Assembly (NCBI GenBank): GCA_020627685.1
Contig: JAHDGK010000030.1
Coordinates: forward strand, 1-60,327
DNA: 60,327 bases
Source of the DNA: Granulosicoccus sp.
GTDB lineage: Bacteria > Pseudomonadota > Gammaproteobacteria > Granulosicoccales > Granulosicoccaceae
Direction of reading: 5' to 3'
In this document: positions 1 through 8,427 of the stretch, one piece after another
How positions within the stretch are numbered: the stretch's first letter is position 1
Layout of the letters: each line of letters opens with the position of its first letter
The notes under the pieces: model-generated
The model's input: only the letters and a program-made list of their open reading frames with translations
Database searches by the model: none
Told to the model about the DNA's origin: nothing
Position numbers and translations under genes: made by a program

Positions 1-150
1 ATAAGTGTCCAGTTCACCGTACGCTAACAGGACAGCTGGAAATTCGAACGCGAGAGAAAACGCAATAGCGCACACGAAAAACAAAATAATTGTTAACTAT
101 GCTGAATTGCGGATTATTCCCTAGCGATAAAACCCGCTAGCCTATACCGT

Positions 151-178
151 TGCAGGCTTCGGAGAAAATGAGGCCTGC
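151..178 (+). promoter_or_regulatory. Hairpin over the ribosome-binding region of the solute-binding protein gene
   Basis: An inverted repeat TGCAGGC ... GCCTGCA lies directly before the ATG at 181. A purine-rich stretch (GGAG, then GAGG) sits in the loop and at the start of the right arm. A folded mRNA could therefore mask the ribosome-binding site. This is seen in the sequence, but function is inference; a 7-bp stem can occur by chance. Confidence 0.3.
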
Positions 179-180
179 AA

Positions 181-1473
181 ATGACTATAAAACCCATCCG
201 ATTCGCTGCATTGTTTTGCGTCTTACTGAGCATATTAGTTTCTGCCGGTTGCTCTGGCGGCTCTTCTTCATCTCCAGTCGGTCTAAACATTGACCCGAAT
301 TCTGTCAATGGCGAATTACATCTGGCCAACAATTCAAATGGTGCCGCTCAAAACGCCGCGATAGAGGAACTCGCTGTTCAATTCAGAAACGCATATCCAA
401 ACGTATCTCTGAGGATCACCCATAACAGCGAATTGCGTACACCAGACACTCTGGTAGAGCTATTACAAAGCGACACACCGCCAGACGTTTTAAGCATCCA
501 TACGGGGAATAGGCTCCAACGTTTAGTTGATGCTAGCTTGGTACGCGACATCAGTGATATTTGGTCTGCCAATCTGCTCAGCTCCGCAATGGCTGCTGCA
601 ACTCCCGCTGTCGAACTCAATCAAGCTCAATGGGCGATACCCTATTCAAATTATGGCTGGGGCATTTACTATCGAAAAGATATTTTCGAAAACTTAAATC
701 TGACAGAGCCCACCACATGGTCTGAATTTCAATCAATTGCGGAAACATTGAAGAGCAACAATATTACGCCTTTAACTATCGGCACTCGATTTCAATGGCC
801 TGCGGCAGCATTGTTCGATTATTTAAACCTGCGCATAAACGGATATGCCGTGCACCAAGAATTAACGCTGGGGAATATCAGCTACACAGACGAAAGAATC
901 AGATCTGTTTTCCTTGCTTGGAAAGACATGATAGACGCTGACTACTTTATTGATGGGCATCAGAATATGGATTGGCAAGAAGCCATAGCCCCTCTGTCCA
1001 ACGGCGACGCCGCGATGTATTTGATGGGTGGTTTTATCGTCAATCGTTATGGCGAATTTGGTAACACAGAAGATGAACTCGGTTATTTCATGTTCCCCGA
1101 AATAACCGCTGGTTTAGCCCGGGCAGAGGAAGCCCCAACGGATGCTTTTGTCATTTCCAGTGGCACTTCTAATCTTGATGCCGCGCGTGCATTCCTCGAC
1201 TTTGCCGCTAAACCAGATGTGCAATCAGCTCTCAATATCAAATACGGTCAGCTTCCCGTACACACGGGATCTTCACTGTCTGACAGTATTTTTATTCAAG
1301 AGGCTCATGCAACCGTGAGTACTGCAAGCGCACACTCGCAATTTTACGATCGCGATACCCCTGCTGCTATGTCTGCACCCGCGATGCAAGCGTTTGTTGA
1401 ATTTATGTTAGACACGACAAAACTCGATACAATTCTAAATCAGTTGGATACTTTCCAAGACAGCGCTTACTAA
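181..1473 (+). CDS. Extracellular solute-binding lipoprotein (ABC sugar-type, family 1)
   Basis: This 430-residue protein looks like a periplasmic binding lipoprotein of the sugar-type ABC uptake family (SBP family 1/8). It begins with a hydrophobic signal ending in the lipobox SAGC, so Cys24 should be lipid-modified. The mature part has typical family features: an early segment of the type IEELAVQFRNAYPNVSL, the PYSNYGWGIYYRKDIF hinge region, and a TTWSEF segment. No permease or ATPase of such a transporter lies next to it; the next gene, 8 bases on, is an AzlC-type exporter. It is thus an orphan binding protein or its partner genes lie upstream of the window. The ligand cannot be told from sequence, though sugars or polyols are usual. 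The ATG at 181 is chosen because it gives a complete signal peptide. Confidence 0.85.
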   Translation: MTIKPIRFAALFCVLLSILVSAGCSGGSSSSPVGLNIDPNSVNGELHLANNSNGAAQNAAIEELAVQFRNAYPNVSLRITHNSELRTPDTLVELLQSDTPPDVLSIHTGNRLQRLVDASLVRDISDIWSANLLSSAMAAATPAVELNQAQWAIPYSNYGWGIYYRKDIFENLNLTEPTTWSEFQSIAETLKSNNITPLTIGTRFQWPAAALFDYLNLRINGYAVHQELTLGNISYTDERIRSVFLAWKDMIDADYFIDGHQNMDWQEAIAPLSNGDAAMYLMGGFIVNRYGEFGNTEDELGYFMFPEITAGLARAEEAPTDAFVISSGTSNLDAARAFLDFAAKPDVQSALNIKYGQLPVHTGSSLSDSIFIQEAHATVSTASAHSQFYDRDTPAAMSAPAMQAFVEFMLDTTKLDTILNQLDTFQDSAY

Positions 1474-1481
1474 CTATTTTA

Positions 1482-2177
1482 ATGTCGTCCGAAACCCCTC
1501 AAGCCGAATTCTGGAGCGCAGTTAAGGACATATCCCCATTGGCTATAGGCGTTGCTATTTACGGGCTCGCCTTTGGCTTGCTGGCCGCTCAAGCCGCAAT
1601 GAGCGAACTGCAAATAGGCGTTATGGGCACGTTTGTTTTCGCAGGTGCTTCGCAAATATTAGCGGTAGAAAGACTGGTCGCTGGTGCCGGTGCAATCACC
1701 GCTGTGGTTGCAGCGGTAGCCATAAACTTGCGCATGCTATTAGTCACTGCCTCTATACGCGAAGTTTATCAGGGACGGCCATGGTGGCAGCTAGTCATTG
1801 GCGCACACATGACAACCGATGAAAATTGGGCGTTGATGTTGGCTACTCGGGCTAAGGGTAGAAACGTTGGATATTGGTACTTAGTTGGTGGCGGCGCCTG
1901 TCTTTTTTTAACCTGGGTGATCTCCACCGTGTGTGGTGTGATTTTCGCCAACAATATTCCCGAACCGAAAGCACTCGGGATGGACTTCGCGTTCACAGCG
2001 GCTTTTATCGCTATAGCGAGATCTCTATGGCGGGGCAATAAGGACCTACTCCCTTGGTTGGTGTCAGTCAGTATAGTTGCCCTAACGCTTCTTTCAGGTC
2101 TGCTTGATTCATCCTGGGCACTCATTGTTGGAGGTTGTGCAGGAGCTTTAACTGCAGGGTTAATACCTAGTGAGTGA
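1482..2177 (+). CDS. azlC: AzlC family branched-chain amino acid exporter subunit
   Basis: The protein is 231 residues long, close to the usual AzlC length, and rich in membrane segments. It starts with the family's typical soluble lead followed by a GVAIYGLAFGLLAAQAAMS helix, and has the conserved FAGASQ segment. AzlC forms the large subunit of a two-part exporter of branched-chain amino acids or their analogues in the inner membrane. The small AzlD subunit follows at once, sharing 8 bases with its end, so translation is probably coupled. Assignment to AzlC is by recognition; the transported substrate is inferred from the family. Confidence 0.88.
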   Translation: MSSETPQAEFWSAVKDISPLAIGVAIYGLAFGLLAAQAAMSELQIGVMGTFVFAGASQILAVERLVAGAGAITAVVAAVAINLRMLLVTASIREVYQGRPWWQLVIGAHMTTDENWALMLATRAKGRNVGYWYLVGGGACLFLTWVISTVCGVIFANNIPEPKALGMDFAFTAAFIAIARSLWRGNKDLLPWLVSVSIVALTLLSGLLDSSWALIVGGCAGALTAGLIPSE

Positions 2178-2457
2178 CCCGTGGTTTGTCATCGTCGTCC
2201 TCGCCATCGCAACGTTCAGCATTAGGATTGGCGGTGTTTTATTGGGGCAAAAACTACCCAATACCGGCCCTTGGGCTCGCGCTCTGAATTCACTACCCGG
2301 CTGTTTGATAATTTCACTGGTATCAGTCCTACTTTTGTCCGGTGGACCAAACGAGTGGATAGCGGGCAGCATTGCATTAGCTGTGGCATGGTTTACGAAA
2401 AACCTGCCACTGACCATGGTGGCGGGAATAGCGGCAATTTATTTATTGCGGTTGTAA
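2170..2457 (+). CDS. azlD: AzlD family transporter small subunit
   Basis: A 95-residue, very hydrophobic protein with about three membrane helices, matching AzlD. The start is a GTG at 2170 lying inside the last codons of azlC, a typical coupled arrangement. The N-terminal stretch (TFSIRIGGVLLGQKL) and the LPGCLIISLVS segment resemble the family. It should pair with AzlC to form the exporter. No regulator (for example an Lrp-type AzlB) is seen beside the pair. Confidence 0.82.
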   Translation: MSDPWFVIVVLAIATFSIRIGGVLLGQKLPNTGPWARALNSLPGCLIISLVSVLLLSGGPNEWIAGSIALAVAWFTKNLPLTMVAGIAAIYLLRL

Positions 2458-2802
2458 CGCCGTTTTTCAGATATCTCAGTTATGTAGTTACGACTACTAG
2501 TGACTGGGGATCTGAATGTGCAGTAGCGACAGATCAAAGGCAAAATTCGGCAAAGACCTCTAATTATAGGCTTAAAAGTTCGCCTGCCCTCGCAGTTTCT
2601 TGAGTAAAAGAAGCTACAAAATGACTCATGAAAATATAGAACGCTCATTAATGGTGCGAAAGATCACTAGCGTGCATCGCGCTCCTGATGCTCAATTCTC
2701 ATTCTGGATAAATGAAACCTATTTTATTACTTAAGATCTCAGAACCAAGTTATGATTTTATCAAGCTGATTTTTGTGTGTAGCCTGAGAGGTTCCGATTT
2801 CA
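2458..2802. other. 345-base gap without a convincing gene
   Basis: This stretch between azlD and a small membrane protein gene holds only short frames with poor composition. There is one short inverted repeat, GTAGT TACG ACTAC at 2484-2497, with no T-tract after it, so it is a poor terminator. I find no tRNA-like or other RNA fold that I can support. Confidence 0.5.
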
Positions 2803-3108
2803 ATGTTGTTTGTGGTGTTGATTGTCGTTGTCCCGTATCTGGGCTTCGTCTTTTTCGGAGAAAAATTCAATCCTTGGTCATTCCCTCGAGAAGTGGGTAA
2901 ACGCCAGCGCTGGCGACGCGGTAGACGAATAGGATTTACCCTATTCATCGTTGGCACTATTTACTCCGTGTTGTCACTCAATATTCATCAGTCCTACTTT
3001 GAGGCTGCTCTATTTATATCCGCCTCGTTAACCATCTGCCTACTTTTGGCATTGCTAGTCTCATATATTGAGAAAACAGTGAATTCATTTAAGAATTACG
3101 ACAGTTAG
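2803..3108 (+). CDS. Small hypothetical membrane protein
   Basis: A 101-residue protein of unknown function. It has an N-terminal membrane helix (MLFVVLIVVVPYLGFVFFG), then a basic stretch (GKRQRWRRGRRIG) that should stay in the cytoplasm, and two more hydrophobic segments before a short charged tail. The layout suggests a three-helix inner-membrane protein and supports a real gene rather than a chance frame. I do not recognise the family. It is convergent with the ABC transporter genes that follow. Confidence 0.55.
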   Translation: MLFVVLIVVVPYLGFVFFGEKFNPWSFPREVGKRQRWRRGRRIGFTLFIVGTIYSVLSLNIHQSYFEAALFISASLTICLLLALLVSYIEKTVNSFKNYDS

Positions 3109-3136
3109 TATGGTTCACAAAAACTAAAGTGACTTT

Positions 3137-3151
3137 CAGCTTTTTAAGCTG
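3137..3151. terminator. Weak hairpin between convergent genes
   Basis: A perfect 6-bp inverted repeat CAGCTT TTT AAGCTG lies between the stop codons of the small membrane protein gene and the ABC ATPase gene. It could end transcription from either side but lacks a good T-tract, so the call is tentative. Confidence 0.28.
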
Positions 3152-3152
3152 A

Positions 3153-4055
3153 TTATGTCTGATCACCATACAATCGCTCCTCTAATGACTTCCCACGTGA
3201 CAATTGTCGGTAACGCCAATTCTTATCTATAAGTAGCTGCATAAGTGCTGCGCTTGTCGCCATATCGTCTTGCGTTTTAATGAGGAAGTCTCCTCCGGTG
3301 GTTTTGCTAACGTCGCTCACACCCGGCAGCATATTGGCCGCATTAATGAATTCCGATTCATTGACGGCTCCCATTCTTAAGGTGATGTACTCGTCGTCCG
3401 CATCATCGCTTAATGGGCCCGCACTGATTAGTCGCCCCTTTTCCAAATAGACTACGGATCCACACAGCCTTTCTAGCTCATCCAGATTGTGTGAACTCAC
3501 GATAAAGGTGGTGCGGCTCGATTGTTCTCTTACAAGATCCCGAATCATTTTGGCGTTAGGAGGATCAATACCTGCTGTGGGTTCATCTAAAAGAACAAGC
3601 TCGGGCGAGCCTAGCAATGCTTGAGCAATGGCAATTCTCTTACGCATACCATGAGATAAATCCGCAGGCTTCGTGTGCATAGAGTCGGACAAGTCAACTA
3701 ACTGTAGAACCCGTTCAACTTCTTTCTTAGCGCCCGCCGCTCCCATACCCTGTAAGCGCGCGAAAAACCGTAACTGCCGACCAACGCTTAAGCGCGGATC
3801 CAACAACGCGTCTTGGGGTAATGCCGATAAACGCCCAGTCAAACCCGCACTACCCGGCCTCTCTCCCAGTATGGATACCTCTCCATTGCTAGGCCTGATG
3901 AACCCGCACAGCACACTCAGCAATGTCGTCTTGCCCGCTCCATTAGGGCCGATTAACGCAATAGGTTCGCCTGCAGGTAAGGATAGGGTTAAATTATCCA
4001 GCGCAAGTGTCGATCCATAGCGCTTGGTTAAACCCTGGCATTCAATTGGATTCAT
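3153..4055 (-). CDS. ABC transporter ATP-binding protein (ABC-2/NosF-like)
   Basis: An ABC ATPase of about 300 residues. It shows a Walker A motif (IGPNGAGKTT), a slightly altered signature (LSHGMRKRIA instead of LSGGQ), and Walker B with the catalytic Glu (LVLLDEPTAG). A C-terminal extension after the H-loop region (SSHNLDELE) is typical of exporters of the NosF/GldA type. The start is set at the ATG at 4055 because it overlaps the stop of the permease gene as ATGA; a longer frame would run far into that gene. It should energise the permease encoded just upstream. The substrate is unknown. Confidence 0.87.
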   Translation of the reverse strand: MNPIECQGLTKRYGSTLALDNLTLSLPAGEPIALIGPNGAGKTTLLSVLCGFIRPSNGEVSILGERPGSAGLTGRLSALPQDALLDPRLSVGRQLRFFARLQGMGAAGAKKEVERVLQLVDLSDSMHTKPADLSHGMRKRIAIAQALLGSPELVLLDEPTAGIDPPNAKMIRDLVREQSSRTTFIVSSHNLDELERLCGSVVYLEKGRLISAGPLSDDADDEYITLRMGAVNESEFINAANMLPGVSDVSKTTGGDFLIKTQDDMATSAALMQLLIDKNWRYRQLSRGKSLEERLYGDQT

Positions 4056-4855
4056 AGGTCTTTCTGCCTCATCAGGATGGCACCTATGCCAAGAAATATC
4101 AGTGTATGCACAATCGGAATGGCTGCAAAATTTAGCGTTTCCCAATTGGTCAATCGTAAGAGCTGGCTAATCTGAGATCCAGGCAATGCCCAATCCAGCA
4201 AAGCAAGCGGACCAAACTTGGCCTGCAAGTAGCCCACAAGTAAGGACACAGTGATCCAAAGGATAAACGCATACAGTGTTGCTTGTCGGGCAGACTTAGC
4301 CAAGACAGATACCAAAGCCATCAAAGCGACATAGGGCGCCAGAACCAATTCCAGGTTGAGTACGATTAGCGGAACTTTGGCTACGGTTGCTGCAAGCTTA
4401 TCCGGGTTATAAAAGGCCACAACAACTAGCACCGTAGCAAGCGTAGCTGCGACGACTAGAAACATGATGATGCACTGGCCTAAAAATCTTCCCAGGAATA
4501 TCTCTATCCTGGAACATCGCAGTACCAAATAACGCAGTGTGCCCCGACTTCTATCCGATGCAGTTTGATCGGCAGATGCAATCAGCGCAAAGAACGGCAG
4601 TAAATAGAGGGTCACAACCCAGTAAACAGCCAACTCGGCTGCCGGCCAATTCTCCCAAGCTTGCAAACCTAGCCGGGGAAACAGAAATTCGAGAATTCCT
4701 GAGTGAGCAGCATCCTGCAAAAGAGCCGCGGCCGGCAATATGCCGTAGTAAAGAACCGCCACCCAAATTAGCAGGAATCCGAAAAGTGCGACCAGCCCCC
4801 GCCGAGTGCTAAACAGGCGCATTACCTCGTCCTGAGCCAATACTAGAATTCTCAT
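4052..4855 (-). CDS. ABC-2 type transporter permease (NosY-like)
   Basis: About 267 residues with six predicted membrane helices, the pattern of ABC-2 permeases of the NosY type. The segment SADQTASDRSRGTLRYLVLR, just after the second helix, is characteristic of these permeases. The ATG at 4855 is preceded by a GGTGGG ribosome-binding-like stretch; a GTG three codons upstream at 4864 is also possible. The stop overlaps the start of the ATPase gene by four bases, so the pair is one translational unit. No third gene (for example a NosD-like protein) accompanies them, so the cargo is open. Confidence 0.83.
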   Translation of the reverse strand: MRILVLAQDEVMRLFSTRRGLVALFGFLLIWVAVLYYGILPAAALLQDAAHSGILEFLFPRLGLQAWENWPAAELAVYWVVTLYLLPFFALIASADQTASDRSRGTLRYLVLRCSRIEIFLGRFLGQCIIMFLVVAATLATVLVVVAFYNPDKLAATVAKVPLIVLNLELVLAPYVALMALVSVLAKSARQATLYAFILWITVSLLVGYLQAKFGPLALLDWALPGSQISQLLRLTNWETLNFAAIPIVHTLIFLGIGAILMRQKDL

Positions 4856-4956
4856 AGAGCCCACCGATCTTTTTCAGTTAAGCAGACATTTTGATTCTGC
4901 TGTATGTTCGCCTGCAACGGCAATTTACACCACAGCAGTATAAAGGCAGAATCCCC

Positions 4957-5826
4957 ATGCAGGACCAAAGTTATCGTCGCGGCGTTTTATATATTGTGCT
5001 CGCGGGAGTCTTTCTGAGCACAGGTGGTCTGTTCGTACGATTTATCGAAGATGCCAGCCCCTGGACAGTGCTCTTTTATCGCTCTTTAACGTTCACCGCG
5101 ACGGTGTTCGTTTTCATGGCTTTACGCAATCCGGGAAGTTTAACGAATAAGTTAAAAGCCGTACGTCTGAGCGACTTGGTGATCAGTGCAAGTCTTGCTT
5201 TCGGATTTATCACTTACGTGCTCAGTCTTTTCAGCACAAGCGTAGCGAATACCGTGCTCATACTCAGTACGGGACCTGTTTTCGCTGCCATATTAGGATG
5301 GCTGGTTCTTAGAGAGCGCGTAAGTATCATCACGTGGCTTGCCATGGTTATGGCTTTTGCAGGAGTCGCGGTGATGGTATCCGGCGGTATCGCCGCTGAT
5401 GACATGCGAGGGATTATCTATGCATTCTTAGCTGTATTCTCTTTCGCCATCATGATCGTTATGCTCAGGCGGGTACCGGCAACACATGACTCAATGGCCG
5501 CTACGGCTTTGGCAGGACTGATAGCTGCTTTTGTCTGTGCATTTGTAATGCCCACATTTTCTATATCGTTACACGACTTGATGGTTTCTATGGCCTTGGG
5601 CTGCCTGCAAGTGGGTATGGGATTTATTCTTATTACTCTTGGCTCTCGCAGTGTTCCCTCTGCGCAGGTGCCATTACTTGCGTTAGCTGAAACCGGCCTA
5701 TCCCCTCTCTGGGTATGGCTACTCGTTAACGAGACTCCGGCGCGTAATACGCTTCTCGGAGGCGCTGTCGTTTTAGTTGCAGTTGCCTTTCAAGGCCTAG
5801 CGGGTTGGCGCAATCGAAATACATAA
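4957..5826 (+). CDS. EamA/DMT family permease
   Basis: A 289-residue protein with about ten membrane helices made of two related halves, the fold of the drug/metabolite transporter (EamA) family. The first half begins YIVLAGVFLSTGGLFVRFIE, a familiar EamA opening, and each half ends in a GA-rich last helix. The ATG at 4957 is chosen over an upstream in-frame start because AAAGGCAG lies at the right distance before it. The substrate is not predictable. It is divergent from the ABC-2 pair and in the same direction as the enolase-superfamily gene, from which a 50-base gap separates it. Confidence 0.85.
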   Translation: MQDQSYRRGVLYIVLAGVFLSTGGLFVRFIEDASPWTVLFYRSLTFTATVFVFMALRNPGSLTNKLKAVRLSDLVISASLAFGFITYVLSLFSTSVANTVLILSTGPVFAAILGWLVLRERVSIITWLAMVMAFAGVAVMVSGGIAADDMRGIIYAFLAVFSFAIMIVMLRRVPATHDSMAATALAGLIAAFVCAFVMPTFSISLHDLMVSMALGCLQVGMGFILITLGSRSVPSAQVPLLALAETGLSPLWVWLLVNETPARNTLLGGAVVLVAVAFQGLAGWRNRNT

Positions 5827-5876
5827 AACTATGATAATTTAAGAATTGCATACACCAACCGCATGACGAACCTGCT

Positions 5877-6986
5877 ATGGCCTGTATAGAAAAAGTCGAC
5901 ATCCTGATGGTAGACCTCGTACCGAAGGTACTTAGAACCGACGCTATTCAGTCCTTCGACAGTCAGCAAACTCCGTTGGTTAAAATTACCGATAGCGACG
6001 GTGCAACAGGATGCGGATACTCCTACACAATCGGGCAAGGCGGCCCGGCCATAATTTCATTGCTGAAGGAGACGCTTGCTCCCCAGCTCATTGGTGAAGA
6101 TGCTGAAAACATCGAACGAATCTGGAAGAAACTACTCTTTTCTACTCATGCAACGGCCGTAGGGGCAATCACATCCTTAGCGCTAGCCACAATTGACACC
6201 GCGTTGTGGGATCTTCGTTCGCGAAAAGCCGGGCTTCCGCTGTATCAACTATTAGGGGGTAGCAAGAGCAGTGTCCCCATGTACACCACAGAAGGGGGCT
6301 GGTTGCACATTGATACTGAGGACTTAGTAGCAGATGCTCTGCAGGCAAAAGCAAACGGGTTCTCCGGCTCCAAAATAAAAATCGGCAAACCCCATCTTTC
6401 CGAAGACAGAGAAAGACTGCAAGCTGTGCGCGAAGCTGTTGGCCCACGCTTTGAGATTATGGTGGATGCTAACCAATCGTTCGGCCGTGCTGAGGCAACA
6501 CGTCGGGCAAGAATGCTGGAGGATTTCAATATCGCTTGGTTCGAAGAACCCATGCCAGCAGACGATATTCAGGAACATGTAAGACTTGCGGCCAGCACAT
6601 CGGTGCCTATCGCGGTCGGTGAAAGCCTATATTCCATCAGTCAGTTTAAAGATTACTTATGCTTAGGCGCCGCTTCCATAGTGCAGGTGGACGTAGCACG
6701 GATAGGAGGCATCACCCCGTGGTTAAAAGTTGCTCACATGGCAGAAGCCTTTAACGTTTCCGTTTGCCCCCACTTTTTAATGGAGATGCATGTGAGTTTG
6801 GTGTGCGCTATTCCCAATGCACCATGGTTAGAATACATTCCTCAGTTAGACGATATAACCGCGCAAGGAATGTCCATGACAGACGGTCGGGCGATGCCGA
6901 GCGATAAGCCAGGCCTGGGAATTGAGTGGGACTGGGATAAAATTGCAGCGCAATCGTTACCTGCCTACCACTCCACTCTGACTTGA
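5877..6986 (+). CDS. Mandelate racemase/muconate lactonizing enzyme family protein
   Basis: A 369-residue enolase-superfamily enzyme. The key residues follow the mandelate racemase pattern with a constant offset: the KxK pair at 166/168 (KIKIG), the metal ligands Asp197 (VDANQS), Glu223 (WFEEPM) and the Glu of VGESLY near 249, the Asp of the DVARIGG strand near 272 and the His of CPHFLMEMH near 299. A complete Lys and His-Asp pair suggests an active acid-sugar dehydratase or racemase, acting on an alpha-carboxylate. The exact substrate cannot be read from the sequence. An upstream EamA permease and the catabolic genes that follow on the other strand would fit a sugar-acid or hydroxy-acid pathway, but that is inference. 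Confidence 0.87.
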   Translation: MACIEKVDILMVDLVPKVLRTDAIQSFDSQQTPLVKITDSDGATGCGYSYTIGQGGPAIISLLKETLAPQLIGEDAENIERIWKKLLFSTHATAVGAITSLALATIDTALWDLRSRKAGLPLYQLLGGSKSSVPMYTTEGGWLHIDTEDLVADALQAKANGFSGSKIKIGKPHLSEDRERLQAVREAVGPRFEIMVDANQSFGRAEATRRARMLEDFNIAWFEEPMPADDIQEHVRLAASTSVPIAVGESLYSISQFKDYLCLGAASIVQVDVARIGGITPWLKVAHMAEAFNVSVCPHFLMEMHVSLVCAIPNAPWLEYIPQLDDITAQGMSMTDGRAMPSDKPGLGIEWDWDKIAAQSLPAYHSTLT

Positions 6987-7019
6987 AACTAAGACAAGAT
7001 AGTGATCGAAAGGTTATGC

Positions 7020-8408
7020 CTAAAGCAAGACGTCACTTTTAATCACTAACATTTTTTCTCGAGTCATTTCATGCATGGAATACTGAATTCCTCCCATACC
7101 CATACCAGACTCATCTCTGCCACCAAACGGCATCCAATCTACCCGAAATGCAGTGTGATCGTTAACCATGACTGCAGTGGCGTTTAGCTTTTGAGAGGTA
7201 TCCAATACGTCCGTTAGATCATTGCTATAAATAGATGCCTGAAATGCATATGGCAGAGCGTTAGATTGCGCAATAGCATCTGCTTTGTCGTTATATGAAT
7301 ATACACACACTACCGGGCCGAAAATTTCACGCTGCGAAACAGTTGAATTAATATCTGGGTTCAATATCACGGTAGGTGAGTAGCAAGACTCTGATAGACG
7401 CTTTCCCCCACAAAGAATTTTTGCACCGGCCTGCTCCGCCTCTTCAACCCAACTCTGTACCCGATCGGCTTCGCGCGGGAGAATAAGCGGACCAACCTCT
7501 GTCGCTTCATCCAATGGGTCGCCAACCACTAGTTGACTAGCCCCTACACTGAGTTTTTCACTAAAGGCATGACACACAGCCTCGTGAACAAAGACTCTTT
7601 GTACAGACACACAAACTTGGCCCGCATGGTAGAAGCCACCTTTAAGCACACTCTGTACGACAGCGTCGATGTCCGCAGACTGATCAACAATAACCGGAGC
7701 TGCCCCACCATGTTCAAGTGCACAACGAGTACCCGGAGCAAGCTTTGAACGTAACATCCAGCCTATGGCGGCCGAGCCTATAAATGAAAAGAAATTAACC
7801 CGTGCATCGGTTACCAGCTTTTCGGCCTCAGAATTCTCAACCACCAATGCCTGACACCAACCTTCGGGTAATCCAGCTTCTTTTAGAATTTCTACAAACC
7901 GCAGACAAGACAACGGTGTAGTTTGCGCAGGTTTGATGATGACCGGAGCACCCACAGCTATCGCAGGAACCGTTTGATGAACAATAAGATTGAGCGGGTG
8001 ATTAAACGCACTTATGGAACTGACAACACCGATAGGTTCGCGCTGTGTAAAAGCCAATCTATTAGCTGAAGACTCCGTATGCCCCATAGGTATTTGCTCA
8101 CCCTTTATTTGAGGGATGTGTTCTATGGCAAGCTTTAAACCATTGATGGCCCGGTGCACTTCTACTTTAGAATCTACATAAGGCTTCCCGCCTTCTGACG
8201 CGGCCAATTGAGTCAGCTCTTCGACCTGCCCTTCCATGATGCGAATGGCATTTTCAAGAATTGAAATACGTATATGAGCGGGTAACCACTGGCTCCTATC
8301 TTCAAAAAGCTCATGCGCTCTAGCTAGTGCGCTTTCAACATCTTCTGCACTATTGAGCTCTATATTTTTTAGCAGCTGCCCGTTGTACGGGTTATTGATA
8401 CTTAACAT
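7020..8408 (-). CDS. NAD(P)-dependent aldehyde dehydrogenase
   Basis: A 462-residue aldehyde dehydrogenase. The catalytic Cys266 lies in HAGQVCVSVQRVF and the general-base Glu in CALEHGGAAPV, where the usual LGG has become HGG. The NAD-binding Asn/Lys segments (SSISAFNHPLN, VIIKPAQTTPLS) are present, and EIFGPVVCVYSY is the usual later motif. The ATG at 8408 is chosen because GGAGG stands eight bases before it; a TTG six codons upstream lacks this. It is 19 bases after the stop of the ThDP enzyme gene, so the two are probably co-transcribed. It may oxidise an aldehyde made by that enzyme. The aldehyde is unknown. Confidence 0.88.
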   Translation of the reverse strand: MLSINNPYNGQLLKNIELNSAEDVESALARAHELFEDRSQWLPAHIRISILENAIRIMEGQVEELTQLAASEGGKPYVDSKVEVHRAINGLKLAIEHIPQIKGEQIPMGHTESSANRLAFTQREPIGVVSSISAFNHPLNLIVHQTVPAIAVGAPVIIKPAQTTPLSCLRFVEILKEAGLPEGWCQALVVENSEAEKLVTDARVNFFSFIGSAAIGWMLRSKLAPGTRCALEHGGAAPVIVDQSADIDAVVQSVLKGGFYHAGQVCVSVQRVFVHEAVCHAFSEKLSVGASQLVVGDPLDEATEVGPLILPREADRVQSWVEEAEQAGAKILCGGKRLSESCYSPTVILNPDINSTVSQREIFGPVVCVYSYNDKADAIAQSNALPYAFQASIYSNDLTDVLDTSQKLNATAVMVNDHTAFRVDWMPFGGRDESGMGMGGIQYSMHEMTREKMLVIKSDVLL

Positions 8409-8427
8409 ATCAGTGCCTCCGCACAAC

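Noticed and set aside
2458-2802. Short frames in the gap after azlD as extra genes
   Set aside because: They overlap each other on both strands, lack ribosome-binding sites and have improbable composition.
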